Below, one piece after another: positions 25,117 to 37,200 of a DNA stretch of 64,000 nucleotides. The notes below the pieces were generated by a model. The model searched no databases. It saw only the letters and a list, made by a program, of their open reading frames with translations, and was not told the origin of the DNA. The position numbers and the translations under genes are program-made. Source of the DNA: Pristionchus mayeri (Eukaryota > Nematoda > Chromadorea > Rhabditida > Neodiplogasteridae). The stretch's first letter is position 1; every line of letters starts with the position of its first letter. The stretch is taken from positions 28,589,087 to 28,653,086 of the forward strand of contig BTRK01000001.1 in the NCBI GenBank assembly GCA_036245805.1, written 5' to 3'.

Positions 25117-25892
25117 ATGCAGTCCACCGTAGTTGTTCTCGCCGCTATCCTCGGAGGTACGGTGCCAGCGGGCCATCGATCGATAGACCCCACTTACAGT
25201 AGCCCTCTCGGCGTGCGGCTCTGGCTGGACGCAGTCAGGCAACAAGTGCTTCAAGCTCATTGTGAATACGGTATTCTTGCACCAATCAATCGATAATTGC
25301 AGTCGAGGCCGAACACTTGGTCCGCGCTCAACACGGCTTGCACGTACGAGGTGAGTTCAGTTGGCGATTGGCTTACCGGGCTCCTACCGTGCTCCTTCAG
25401 GGCGGTCGCCTTTCCTCCATCGCCTCTGCAGCCGAGAACGAAGCAGTCAGAAGTTAGTAATCGATCGATTAGACTACAGTACTCCAGACCTATCGTAATC
25501 ACTTTGTTCCGTGCAGGACTCGCAGCGGGTCGCGAGATCTACATCGGCGGTCTCTCGTACCAGCGCGGACCCTGGAGTTGGTCCGACCTCTCGCCCTTCG
25601 GCGCCTACCGTAACTGGGCCGCCGGTGAGTGGCCTACTCTGAAGTCATTTATCGATTGGCTTTAGGATCCGAACCTGCCCCTACTGCCGCTCGTCCCTGC
25701 ATCAAGATGAACCCTTCTGGTGGGTACTTCCGCCGTAATGTTTGATCTTATTAAAGTAGATGAAAGCGATGAAAGCGTCATGACCGTATTCTGCAGTTGG
25801 CAGTTTTTGTCAACATCTTCCTTACAGGCCAATGGTTCAACAACTGCTGCCGTACACCTCCCGCTGCTGGAGTCTGCTCCAAGAGCGCCTAA
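25117..25892 (+). CDS. Secreted C-type-lectin-like protein 1
   Basis: Seven exons (25117-25156, 25200-25261, 25303-25350, 25401-25452, 25517-25624, 25666-25719, 25828-25892) encode 142 residues. A signal peptide (MQSTVVVLAAILG) is followed by a single C-type lectin fold: GWTQSGNKCFKL, TWSALNTAC, GGRLSSIAS with ENEAV, YIGG, WSWSD, NWAAG, then QWFNNCC and GVC at the end. The usual sugar-binding EPN/QPD and WND motifs are missing or altered (EPAPT, WFNN), so Ca-dependent carbohydrate binding is doubtful. Nematode clec proteins of this size are secreted and often linked to immunity or pathogen response, which is family knowledge and not shown here. The next gene is its tandem duplicate. Confidence 0.88.
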
Positions 25893-26261
25893 AGTACTGT
25901 AGACGCACCACGGAGGCAATTGATAAATGATTTATCTCCATTGTTGTTGAATACACAATGAACTGATTAGCTGTGGTAGAAAATCTTAGAAGAGCGTCAC
26001 TAAATGAGGAAGGTATTCGAAAACACATTCGGAAGCGAAAGTCAAAAGAGTCGAAGTGATCTTGCTATTCAGCAGGAAGTCGGAAAGCATTTTTAGTAGT
26101 CACTCTGGAGTATTATGCAGATTCTGGGGGTGTTTGTTCTCATACTCTACAGTTATTGTTTGAATTTTTCCAAAGCTCTTACTATACTAGTATTTCATTT
26201 TCTGGTATAAAATAATCTTTGTGATACAAATGTTTATTCCATTCTTCCTCCCTCCACCGTA
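25893..26261. other. Spacer between tandem lectin-like genes
   Basis: About 370 bp with no exon. It contains the TATA box of gene 2 near its end. Confidence 0.5.
26206..26212 (+). promoter_or_regulatory. TATA box of lectin-like gene 2
   Basis: TATAAAA lies 56 bp upstream of the start codon, a spacing close to that of the sister gene. Confidence 0.55.
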
Positions 26262-27059
26262 ATGCAATCAGCAGCTCTGATTCTCGCAACGATCGCAGGA
26301 GGTACGGTATTCGGCAAATAATCAATCGATACACTCGAATTACAGTAACTCTATCTGCATGCGACTCCGATTGGACACAGTCCGGTGACAAGTGCTTGAA
26401 GCTTATAGTGAGTACTGAAGCACTGGCTCAATCAATCGATAATCTCAGCCTACTCCCAAGACTTGGTTCGAATTGAGCATGGCTTGCGCGTACCAGGTGA
26501 GTTCAGTTTGCGATTGAACTACCGAACTTATCTTGGTCTACCATGCACTATTATCGTATGTACAGGGAGGTCGCCTCGCATCTATTGCTTCTCCAGCGGA
26601 GAATGAAGCAGTAAGAAGTGAGTCATCGATTAGTAGCGCCCCTGAACTACCGTAATCAGCTCCATCTCTGTAGGAATCGCAGCTGGTCATGAGATCTACA
26701 TCGGCGGATTGTCCTACAAGCTCGGACCCTGGAGCTGGTCCGACGACACCCCCTTCGGGTACAGTAATTGGGCTGCTGGTTAGTGATCTACCACTGGCTG
26801 AATTATCGATTGATTCGAGGATCCGAGCCTACTCCCACTCCCGCTCGATCTTGCATCAAGATGAACCCTTCTGGTAGGTCAAATTTATGGTTACAATCTT
26901 GATCTTTGATCGTTCCATCAGTTCAAAATTTTTCGAATTGTGCATATTTTGTGTGAAAAGGAATCATTGTCAGTTGGCACGATCCTCCTTGCAGGTCAGT
27001 GGTTCAACAACTGCTGCCGTACTCCTCCCGCTGCTGGAGTCTGCTCCAAGAGCGCCTAG
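26262..27059 (+). CDS. Secreted C-type-lectin-like protein 2
   Basis: This tandem duplicate of the previous gene has the same seven-exon structure and phases (26262-26301, 26346-26407, 26449-26496, 26566-26617, 26674-26778, 26820-26873, 26995-27059), encoding 141 residues. It has a signal peptide (MQSAALILATIAG), DWTQSGDKCLKL, TWFELSMAC, GGRLASIAS, YIGG, WSWSDD, NWAAG and an identical C-terminal QWFNNCCRTPPAAGVC segment. The last coding exon differs from that of gene 1 at only four bases, none of which changes an amino acid, whereas earlier exons differ more. As in gene 1, canonical sugar-binding motifs are not present. Confidence 0.88.
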
Positions 27060-28241
27060 AGTACGGTAGTCTCGCCCTTACCGTATTCCCACCTATCTTC
27101 CTCATCTGCTGTACGACCAATCGAACGATGATTCAGAGAGCATCTGCTTTGAAACCGTGCATCACTTCCCGAATCTGCTAATTGTCCTATAAAAAATTGA
27201 TAAAACTTTGTGACGGCTTCATCATGCTTCATTCTCCCTGTTCACTTATGTTCTCCCTTCTCATCCCATTCACCTGCTCTGTTTCCACCATCTCATCCAT
27301 TCTTCTCCCATGTAATGTCCAATGACAAAAATGGCACAGGAATGAGAGCAAAAGCACGCAGATGATGACCCATTGACTTATTGTAGAACGTTAAAACACA
27401 TGTGTATACTCAGAGTTTTATTTTCCATCTCATCCTATCGAGACAACATTAAAAGAATGCATATTTACAGAAAAGGGAATTGCATCTAGAGAGTGAGGGA
27501 GGGGCATCACTAAAAGTGATTGGTTGGGTGTGAGATGGATTCGGTTTGGAAGGTTTGGATTCGGGAGATCAACTTAGATTGAGAGGGACACACACAAAAC
27601 TACCACTACACTGCGGGGATTCACTCAGAGGATCGATAATCACATCTGGAATAAACAATAGGAAAGTGTCATGGACGCTAAACAAACACGAAAGAGACAC
27701 CGAGTGTTCACGAAAAAATGGTTGTGATCTAATCTGAATAACAGCAAGTTAGAGTTAGCAATGAGAATGAGTGGGCCACTCGTGAGGGATATGGGAGGTC
27801 GGCCAATCAATGATCACGAGGGAGCGATATGAGGTTCAATTATCTGGACTCGTCTTCGAGAGGAAAAGGGGGTGGGGGAACTTCTAAAAATGATCGGGTC
27901 ATGGGGCGAGATAAGAATGCAGTGAGCATTCTCTCTGAATCTGGTGATCTACCTTAGAAAGGGGTACGAAGATAAACTAAATAAGAATTTCTGCACTTTA
28001 GCACGGGAATAACTCCGAACGGGGAGGATCAGAACTGACCTAGTCAGTCATCAAGAACAGTGAACAATAACAATATCGATGCATAAGGCACAACAAAAAG
28101 AAAAAAAGCGAAAGGGCAAAGGGCAAAGGGTCGAAACGGGGGAATGGAGAGGGGGTGGCGGGTAGTACGCAGCCGAGAGGCCGCATGCCAACTGCTCACT
28201 TCTTCTAATCCCTGGAAAACAGAATTCCTATTGTAGCACAC
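27060..28241. other. Intergenic, 3' side of the lectin and SET genes
   Basis: Converging 3' ends. No splice-supported exon was found. The stretch 28080-28160 is purine-rich. It likely contains the 3'UTR of the SET gene, but no clear poly(A) hexamer was assigned. Confidence 0.4.
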
Positions 28242-31200
28242 TTAGGCTCCCATAGTTTTCAACACAAATCTATTCCCATCAATGACGGCAGATACAACTC
28301 TTGCAGTGCGTCGCAAACGACTAGTTGCCAATTTTCTGCAGAAAAAGGCGATTGGCCGACTTTCGTGCTTATGCCTAACAAGTCCAGCGTACCTCTTCGA
28401 TCCCTTCCTCGGAGTCTGGGGGTTGGACTTCCAGGGAGTCTGGGGGTTGGCCTTCCTCGGAGTCTTGGGGTTGGCCTTCCAGGGAGTCTGGGGGTTGGAA
28501 TTCCTCGGAGTCTGGGGGTTGGCCTTCATCGGAGTCTGGGGGTTGGCCTTCATCGGAGTCTGGGGGTTGGCCTTCCAGGGAGTCTGGGGGTTGGCCTTCC
28601 CCGGAGTCTTGGGGTTGGCCTTCCAGGGAGTCTGGGGGTTGGCCTTCCTTGGAGTCTGGGGGTTGGCCTTCCTCGGAGTCTGGTGGCTGGTTCCCGCTCC
28701 TCCCTCGGAATCGTCCTCGCGCTTCCTGCACAAATGGACGTGTATTTAGCCAAAATCTGCTCGGATCTCTCTCCCTTTCCCACACTCTCTCGCTCTATCT
28801 ACCCTTCTTTCTCCCATATTCCCATACTCTGCCACTCCGACTGTTCAATGTGAGGGAACGCGGAATGGAGGGAACTAGGTCGGATGAGAACTATGACGTC
28901 ATACCGTATTTGATCTATCAATGGTGGCATGACGTCACACTTCTCATCCGATCTAGAGCCGGAATGGATTCAATCACTCACTGAGCAATGGTCAGACTCT
29001 CCCCATATCACACACTATCGCCGGTTAGAGAAAGCGAGAGAGCATGAGATTTGGAGAGAGTCAGACGATTGCTCCACTCACTTCTTCCTCGGGGGCGCCT
29101 CGTCCTCCTCACTCTCTTCACTCAATCCTGCCTCCTCTCTCTTCCTCTTGGCCACCTTCTCCACCGTGTATCGACAGCGATACCACGCACATCTCAAATA
29201 TTGCAGAGATCAAAGATCAATCACTCTCTATTTGACGTTCTAGCCAACGTGCCTCTTTTCATTCCCCTCTGCTCATTAAACTGGTCAACAGGTGAGATAA
29301 TGCGCGATATGACTCACTTGCAGCTCGGGAACATTGTTGACACGTCCACTTCCTTGTTGCCCTCGAAGTAGTCGAACGTCAACTCGGCTCCTGCAATCAA
29401 TACCATCAACCATACTTCACCCTAATCCTGTGGTTGTTCAACGACTCGTAACGTAATCTCTGGCTACATTGCCGACTATCTCTACACACGTTTTCAGTCA
29501 TTGAACATCATTCTCGTTAGCCCAATTCCAAATTCCCAAACGACTATCGATCGCATCGATCGTGTCCTCCTCCCCCACCGACTGAGCAACTAACCGGCGA
29601 GGATCCTCTTGTTGGTGAAGAAGGCCGGGTGCGTGTACCATGTGCCATTTCTGCAAAGTGGCTTGCATCAAGAGCGCTAGGTCGGATGAGAACTATCACG
29701 TCATGCCGCCTTTTATATATCAAAGGCGGCATGACGTCATAGTTCTCATTCGATCTAGTGACTTTATCAAGTTAGCAGGATTGTGGAAAAAGTGCGAAAA
29801 CGCGTTGGAAGAGAGGTAAAGTGCGCAACTGTAATAGTGAAACGAAGGAAAAATGTAAATTGCCCGTTTCGAAATGCAAGAAAAAACTCCGTCACTCGCA
29901 CAGCTACAGTACCCCCTGCGTGCATCGGTGAATACCGTAATCCTGTCTCCCCCTGGTCCTTCCACGATTCCTACCGAAATCCCTACTCACCTCTCGAGTG
30001 CGATATTGATCACCGAGAGATTCGCGTTGCACGAGTGAGAGAGCAGTCTCGTCTCGTTTCCCTGAAGAGAATCGTTTCAAGTTGGGGGAAAAAGCAGCTC
30101 GGACCGTTTACCCCAAAGTCTCCCAGTGTCCAGTCACAGTCTAAGTCCCCACACTCATGACCGGTTGGGTAGCCAGAGGTCGAATGGGATGGAGAAGACT
30201 CTTCTCAGAGGGCCGTGGTATCGTCGTTGCAACTCTCCTGCTCACCTTCGAATAGGCGCATATGTTCATCAACGGCAGAACCTTCCCCTCGTTAGTCTTC
30301 AGATGCTGCGACATGAGGAAGTCGTAGCACTGCTCGGGAGTGCCCCGCTTCGATGCCCGAAGCTTCACCTGCAAGCGAAGGCATCGTGTGGTGTATGTGG
30401 GTGTGCAGAAACACTCACGACGCCCGTGTAGTCACTGAAGAACTCGCACCTGCTCATCTCGACAGTGGATCGAAGTGTCCATCCCTGCAGAGGCATACTT
30501 CAGAAAGATGGGGGGGGGGGAGAGAAAGGGAGAAGGGAAAGAGGGAGAGAGAGAGGGCGAGGGAGGAAGAGAGAAGGAATGTTCACCTTCTCCGGGTGTC
30601 GGAAGAATATACATTCTTGCCTGCGGCCAGTCTGAAATGGAAGTAGTTGGGTCCATTAGCAGTCCCGTCCACTGGTCGAAAAGCAGATCCCAAATGGCAT
30701 AACGTGCCCGATTTTGTGGAGTTCGGACCAGTGCAACAATTAAAAAAATGTACCCATTTTAAAGTAATTCCTGTTAAAATTATTTAAAAATGTGCCCATT
30801 CTCAACGATTTCATAGTAAAAATTTTTAAAAAGGCCCAGTTTTTATAATTTTTGTGACCTACCCTTTCGACTAGGGTTGTCTAAACGGAAAACGTCTCGC
30901 CGTTTTCCTCATTTCTCTCTCATTCCATTCAGTTTTCGGCCTGTCTGCCTCATTTCGAATGCGGAATGGCGTGTCAAAACGGCAATCCGTTTTGCCATTC
31001 TTCCATTTTAGAGCTCAGTAGAGCGGTCATCACAAAATATCTGGAGAAGCGAAAATCCAATAATAGCGGAGCATCCCACAAACTTTGAAATAGGACTTGT
31101 GGTGTAGTGGGTAAGTGAAAAGTCTTCGAAGATGCGGATAATAAGTTCGTTTCCCCCTTGTTACTAATATTTTGCAATTTTTTTTTGGACTGCGCCACTC

Positions 31201-34200
31201 CTTAATTCCGAAGACGTCTAACGGACGTCTAAGGGTTTTATAAATCATTTATTATAAAATAATAAAAAATATTTTGTTTAATGTTCAATATAGTTGAGAA
31301 CAATCATTGATTACGGAATTGCGTTTTGACTCGGCGCGCCGTCGAAAAATGAGACCGGTCACGGCGATTCCGTTTTGGAGGAATGAAATGTAAATCAAAA
31401 CGGCAAATCGGTTTCAATTCCGTATATCACGCCTCTCACGAGAGAATCGAGCTAGTCCGGGGATTGGAGGGAAAATCAGCAAATGGGTTCTTACCGGTTT
31501 TGATCATCCCAAGGCATGCCTGACTGACCCCCAAAGTCCCAATTTGTATACTTCATTTTGGAGCTCCCTACACCGGGTCGGCTGCAGACTGCTCCCACTT
31601 TGACCACAATTTTAGCGATTCTAGTGATAGATATACGAAAATACTCCTCTGAGTGACCCCCACTCATTTTTCGCGCTCTATCGATCCTTGTAACCCATAT
31701 CCCATAAAAATAAATTTTAACTGTGCTACATTTAATGCAAATTTTCTCAAAAATGTAGGTAAAGGCGCAAACCAAATTTTCACAGTAAATGCAGCTCATC
31801 AAGAGCTTTCGAATAAGTGGTTTATGGAAAAAATACGATTTCTTAAACACCATCTTTGTCAAACTTATCTTTTCCTTATCATTTGAACTTTATTTTCAAC
31901 AGGAAATTTCACTCTCTCACCGCTCTCTTCACAGAGCGAGATCAAAAATGATTGATCTCTCTCATTTTTCCTGTTCAAAATAATGTTCAAACGATAAGGA
32001 AAAGATAAGTTTGACAAAGATGGTGTTTAAGAAATCGTACATTTTCCATAAACCACTTATTCGAAAGCTCTTGATGAGCTGCATTCACTGTGAAAATTTG
32101 GTTTGCGCCTTTACCTACATTTTTGAGAAAATTTGCATTGAATGTAGCACAGTTAAAATTGATTTTTATGGGATATGGGTTACAAGGATCGATAGAGAGC
32201 GAAAAATGAGTGGGGGTCACTCAGAGGAGTATTTTCGTATACCTATCACTAGAATCGCTAAAATTGTGGACAAAGTGGGAGCAGCCTGCAGCCGACCCGG
32301 TGTAGGGAGCTCCGAAATGAAGCATGCAAATTGTAACTTTGGGGGTCAGTCAGACATGCCTTGGGATGATCAAAACCGGTAAGAAGTCATTTGCCGATTT
32401 TCCCTCCAATCCCTATAATAGCGATTCTAGCTCGATTCTCTCGTGAGAGGCGTGATATACATCCCTACTTCCGACCACTGGTCCCGTCCACTCACCTGAA
32501 TGAATCGGTTTCTGCAGCGGGCGCGTGCCTTCTCGTCGGGATGGCACTCATCGATGCACTCCCACTGCACGTTGTTGTCTCGCGCCTCCTTCTCCTGCAA
32601 GCAGAAGACAAGTAAAGACTGGCATGGAAATAAGACTACAACTTCAGAAGTCTACATTCCAGAGCGTCGATATGTCTAATTTTTTCGTCCCCGATAGACG
32701 CCCACTTTTTTAGTCTTTATTATAGGGGAGGAAACAGGACTTTCAAAATTAGACTTGCTAATATAAGTCTACGCTCTGGAAGTAGACTTTTGAAGTTCTA
32801 GCCTGATTTCCCTGACAAAAGAGAGAGGACACTTATACTGACTACGAATCGTGAATCGAGAAGACGACATGGCGACGAGGCATGTGTTTACTAGCAGTAT
32901 AACGATATAATCATCACTGCTAAAAGTAGTCAAGTTGACCCATCGTACCGCCGGTGTCGAGGCCTGCTCCAGTTTGGCGTTGCCATCCTCATCCACTGCC
33001 ACCATCTGCTGCTGCAATTGGGGGCACAACGTCTTTTGCATTCGGAAGAAGATCTACTCCCTCCCCTCTCCCCTTCCCTTCCTTCGCCTTCTAGGGTTGC
33101 CCCGGTAGCCAGATCACATCACGAAGGTGTACTATCTGGTTACGGGTATCCCCCCCGTCGCAAGGAATTTCTTCAGCCACTCACCACTCCACAGCACTTG
33201 ATCGGCTTGATGCATGTGGCGACGTAATTACAGTTCCCGCATGTTGAATTCGGGTCGCATCTGCAATAATTAATCATTTTAAATTTAGAAAAAAAAGAAT
33301 ACCCAAGCGCAGGCACGGCTCACATGGCACTAGATCGGATGAGAACTATGACGTTATGCAGCCTTTGAAATATCAAAGGCGGAATGACGTCATAGTTCTC
33401 GTGCGACCTAGTGCCGGCTCACTGTCCTATATTTCCTAAAATCAAATTCTAGAGCTCTCAATCTCTTCTTGTAGACATGGATGCTGGGGGATGAGAATAC
33501 ATGGGTGGGAAGAGCGTTTAAGATCCTAGCAACTCTACGAGAAAAACAGTGATATCGAGGTGTGGATTTGGTTTTCTCAATATAGATTCCAAAGTTGTTG
33601 GTCCTTTCTCTTAGGGGAGCAAACAGGAAAAATTTGCTTCTATCTAGTATGGTGTCTCCATACATGATCCTACGGGCCAGGACTAGATCATAAATGACTC
33701 TTCTACCCTGACAATCTACCCTGACAATGACCCCCACACTCACTTGATCTGGTCGGCGAGCACATACTTCTTCAAAAGCTTCTTCACGTCATATTCAGGG
33801 CACAGATCCGTTATGAACTGCAATCAATACTTATACCGTCTCCTTCCTTTCAAGGATAAAGATCTTGAGGCATAACAAAATCGGCGGTGCATCATTTTAG
33901 AACTGATCATTTTAAAACTCTACAGAGGGTGAAAAGTATTGGGGTGTCCGGAAAGTTCGTATAATGCTTCGGGAAAAAGTCAGTTCGCGTTCAAATGCAG
34001 TGATTGCGCAATCTGTTTGTCAACAATGTATTGCATCATTCTGACGTTGAGTAGTGAGAGGATTTAATCAGTCTCCTAGTTGCTACATTGGTTCTTGTGA
34101 TGGACTCCCATCTCTTCCTCCGAGCAGTTTTACTTCATTACTACCGTCTTGGCCGATCCGTGAAGGAGGCCCACTCTGCCCTGGCCCAGTCGGAAGGAGC

Positions 34201-37200
34201 TGACGCCCCCTCCATACCCTTCCGCTATAAGTGGTTCTCCCGCTTCAAGAAAGGGGAGTTTGGTCTCGATGATCAACCCCGCTCTGGACGCCCTCCCTCC
34301 CTTGATCAGCCTCTCGTTCTCCGCACACTGAAGCGCAAGCCCATGGCCAGTGTGCGTGAGTTGAAGAAGGATACTGGTACTCCCAGATCAACGGTGTCCG
34401 ATATCCTCCATCGATCTGGGAAGAAGCCGAAACTCCCACAAGTGATTCCCCATGACCTCTCCCCCGAACAGCTGAAAAATCGTGTTCAAGTCTGTCGGGA
34501 ATTACTCCATCGTAGATCCAATCTTCGATGGGTCAATTCCATCATCGCTACAGATGAGAAGTGGATCACGTACGATAACCCTGTGAGGAGACTGCAATGG
34601 GTGGATGCAGATGAGAAGCCCACGCCCGTCCCGAAGAAGGAAGAGCACGGAAAGAAGGAACTCCTCTGCTTCTTCTTCTCGGTCCCATCTACTGGGAGAT
34701 CCTTGCCCCTGGCACCAGCATCAATGCCGACCTCTTCTCTGAACAACTGGAAGATGTCGCGATCAGAGTCCCTCCCAGACTCCTGAACCAGGGCAAAATT
34801 CTTCTTCTCATGGACAATGCTTGCCCACATCGAGCGAAGATGACCCAGATGAAAATGGACGAGCTGAAGATCGAGAGGATTCCCCATCCACCGTATTCCC
34901 CGGATCTCTCCCCATGCGACTACCACTGCTTCCGCTCTCTCTCTGACTTCTGCAAAGGAAAGAAGTTCAAGAATCGAGATGAAGTTGTGAGGGCTTTCGT
35001 GAACTGGGCGGTCTCGAAGAAACCCGCATTCTGGAAGAGAGGAATCGAGACCCTGCCCAATCGCTGGAGGGAGGTAGTGAGAAAGAAGGGGGCATACATT
35101 GGTCACTGAGAATTGTAAAGCATTGAATAAAAAATAAAAACAAAAAATTATACGAACTTTCCGGACACCCCAATAGTGTACCAAATTCATCTCTGAGTTC
35201 AACTACAAAGAGTTCTACTATAATACACCCCAACAAAATCACACCTAGTGCCTTTGACTCTATCTCTCTCTCTCTCATTCTTTTGGCATCGCAGTCAGTA
35301 AGAGACGGAAAGTGCATGGAGTGACACGATTGCGCCCTCGCACAGAGGCGAGGCTAGATGAAATCCGGCAACTTCATGGATATTTGCCACCCCCCCATCC
35401 TCTCATCTCCTATCATTTCACATCTCCTCCTAATCACAAAAAGGGTTCTGCGACCGAAAATCAGGGAATGTTGCCTAGAAATGAGTGAGGTAGAGGTGGA
35501 GGAGGGAGGGGGACAATTATCCAAGAAGTGCCGATTTTCTAATCAACGATTACTCCAGCTTACGCACTTCGAATGCCATGAGTCCCTCGAGGTCTCCTTT
35601 TCCCGCCGTCCAATCGATCACGTATGCCTTCGGTCGTCCCGCAGCCGCCAGAATACGATTGATCCTGCAGCGATGCACAGGTTCAAACTCTCTTCATCTG
35701 CCATACTCCCTCGCCCTCTCTGACCAACAGCGTTTGCACTTGAGAAAAATGAGTGAGATAAGCAGCCAGACAATTCCTTTTCTCGTCGAGTGAACTGTGT
35801 AAATAATAGAGTGAAAGCGGCCAGGAGGATCGCCGCTGCACCACCACCATGAAAGGGAAATAAAACTTTGAGCGGAGAGCACTCACTTGAGAGCAAACGC
35901 CTTGAGCGAGTTGAAGTATCGAGCACGCTGCAATGAGCATCTTTATCGAAATTTTAAAAATATATAAAAGTGGCAAACGCACTTTAAAGAACAACACTAT
36001 AATCGTTTCGCACGTGCAACATAGACCATAGTCCTTGTTGAAACTCCCACACGGACGAGGTAGCACGTGTACCTGCCTGTTTTTTTGACCATCGACCCCA
36101 CAGTGCTGCATTCAGCTTCAACTCCTGCACACCCAAGACCCAACCACTCACTTCATTCTCCACGTATCCTCCGACTCCCAGTCCCTCTTCGTAGGGAATG
36201 AATCGATGAGGGTAGAGTCTCTTCGCCTCGTCCGCTCCCAGTTCCTCCTCCAGACGCTTCTCGACCTGGAAAGGAGGATGAAAACAGTAATCAATATTCG
36301 AAAATAGCTCCCTTCTCTCTCTCTCTCTTTCGCGTTCTCTCGATCCATCGAGAGAAGAAAAATGAATGAAAGAGTAATGATTAAGAGACCCGCTCTGTAA
36401 GAATCAACCACCCCGCGGACATGTTCCTCTAGGAAAGGGAATCGCTGGCCCTTTCCTATGGTGGAAGGAATGTATTGGGCCTGCATTATGAAATTTACCA
36501 CTTATTATGTGTTACGGCCATTGGGCAAGGAGAAAATTTTAATATAGGGCGAAATAGACAAAAAATCAAATTTTCTTAAGGATGCGAAATTGGCTCAAAA
36601 GTCAAAATGCGTTTCCCTCGTGGTGCCCAGAAGTTGTAAAAAACGTGTTTAGATCAATATCCGATTGACTATTAATGATACTTTTTATGCTAAAAATTTA
36701 CTTTTAGATGCATAATTAGTGCATTTAGGACCGAATCCCTTAGCTTTTTCAATCACAATATTCTCTGAGCTATGTTGCTTCATAATTGCATTGCAGCGAA
36801 TCTCGACAGAGAGGTCATTTTCTAGAAATAATTTTCGAATGTGTCTCTGTGCTAAACCTGCAAATTCAAAAATTCATTCCTGTGAATCCATTGCGAACAA
36901 TGATTAGAATTTATCACTTTCAGCTATTACTTACCTTGATGTAATATCTAGCACTAAAACATATCACAATTTCGCTCGTTTAAAAAATTCACTTTTCACA
37001 ACTTCGAATCTATCTATATTTAGGCATTATTTTCGCGTTCCACAACAACTCAATCCCACCAATTCTGTATTGGCCTTGCAGAATACCCTGATGTAAATAA
37101 TAAAATATCGCAACAGCTAAGGGATTGAACTCGCGGATTGCTAGTTAATGCAGCGTAAACAAGGAACAACGTGAAATTTTTCAATTTTTAAAATCAAGCA

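Noticed and set aside
28282..28853. Plus-strand open frames with repeats such as GVWGLAF and SLGVGLP
   Set aside because: They are antisense or alternate-frame readings of the 24-bp minisatellite, which is open in every frame. The minus-strand frame continues the SET gene across a good splice junction.
31491..32382. Two near-identical 123-codon frames
   Set aside because: They are mirror copies created by the arms of snapback element 3. The differences between them are mostly amino-acid changing and no domain is recognised.
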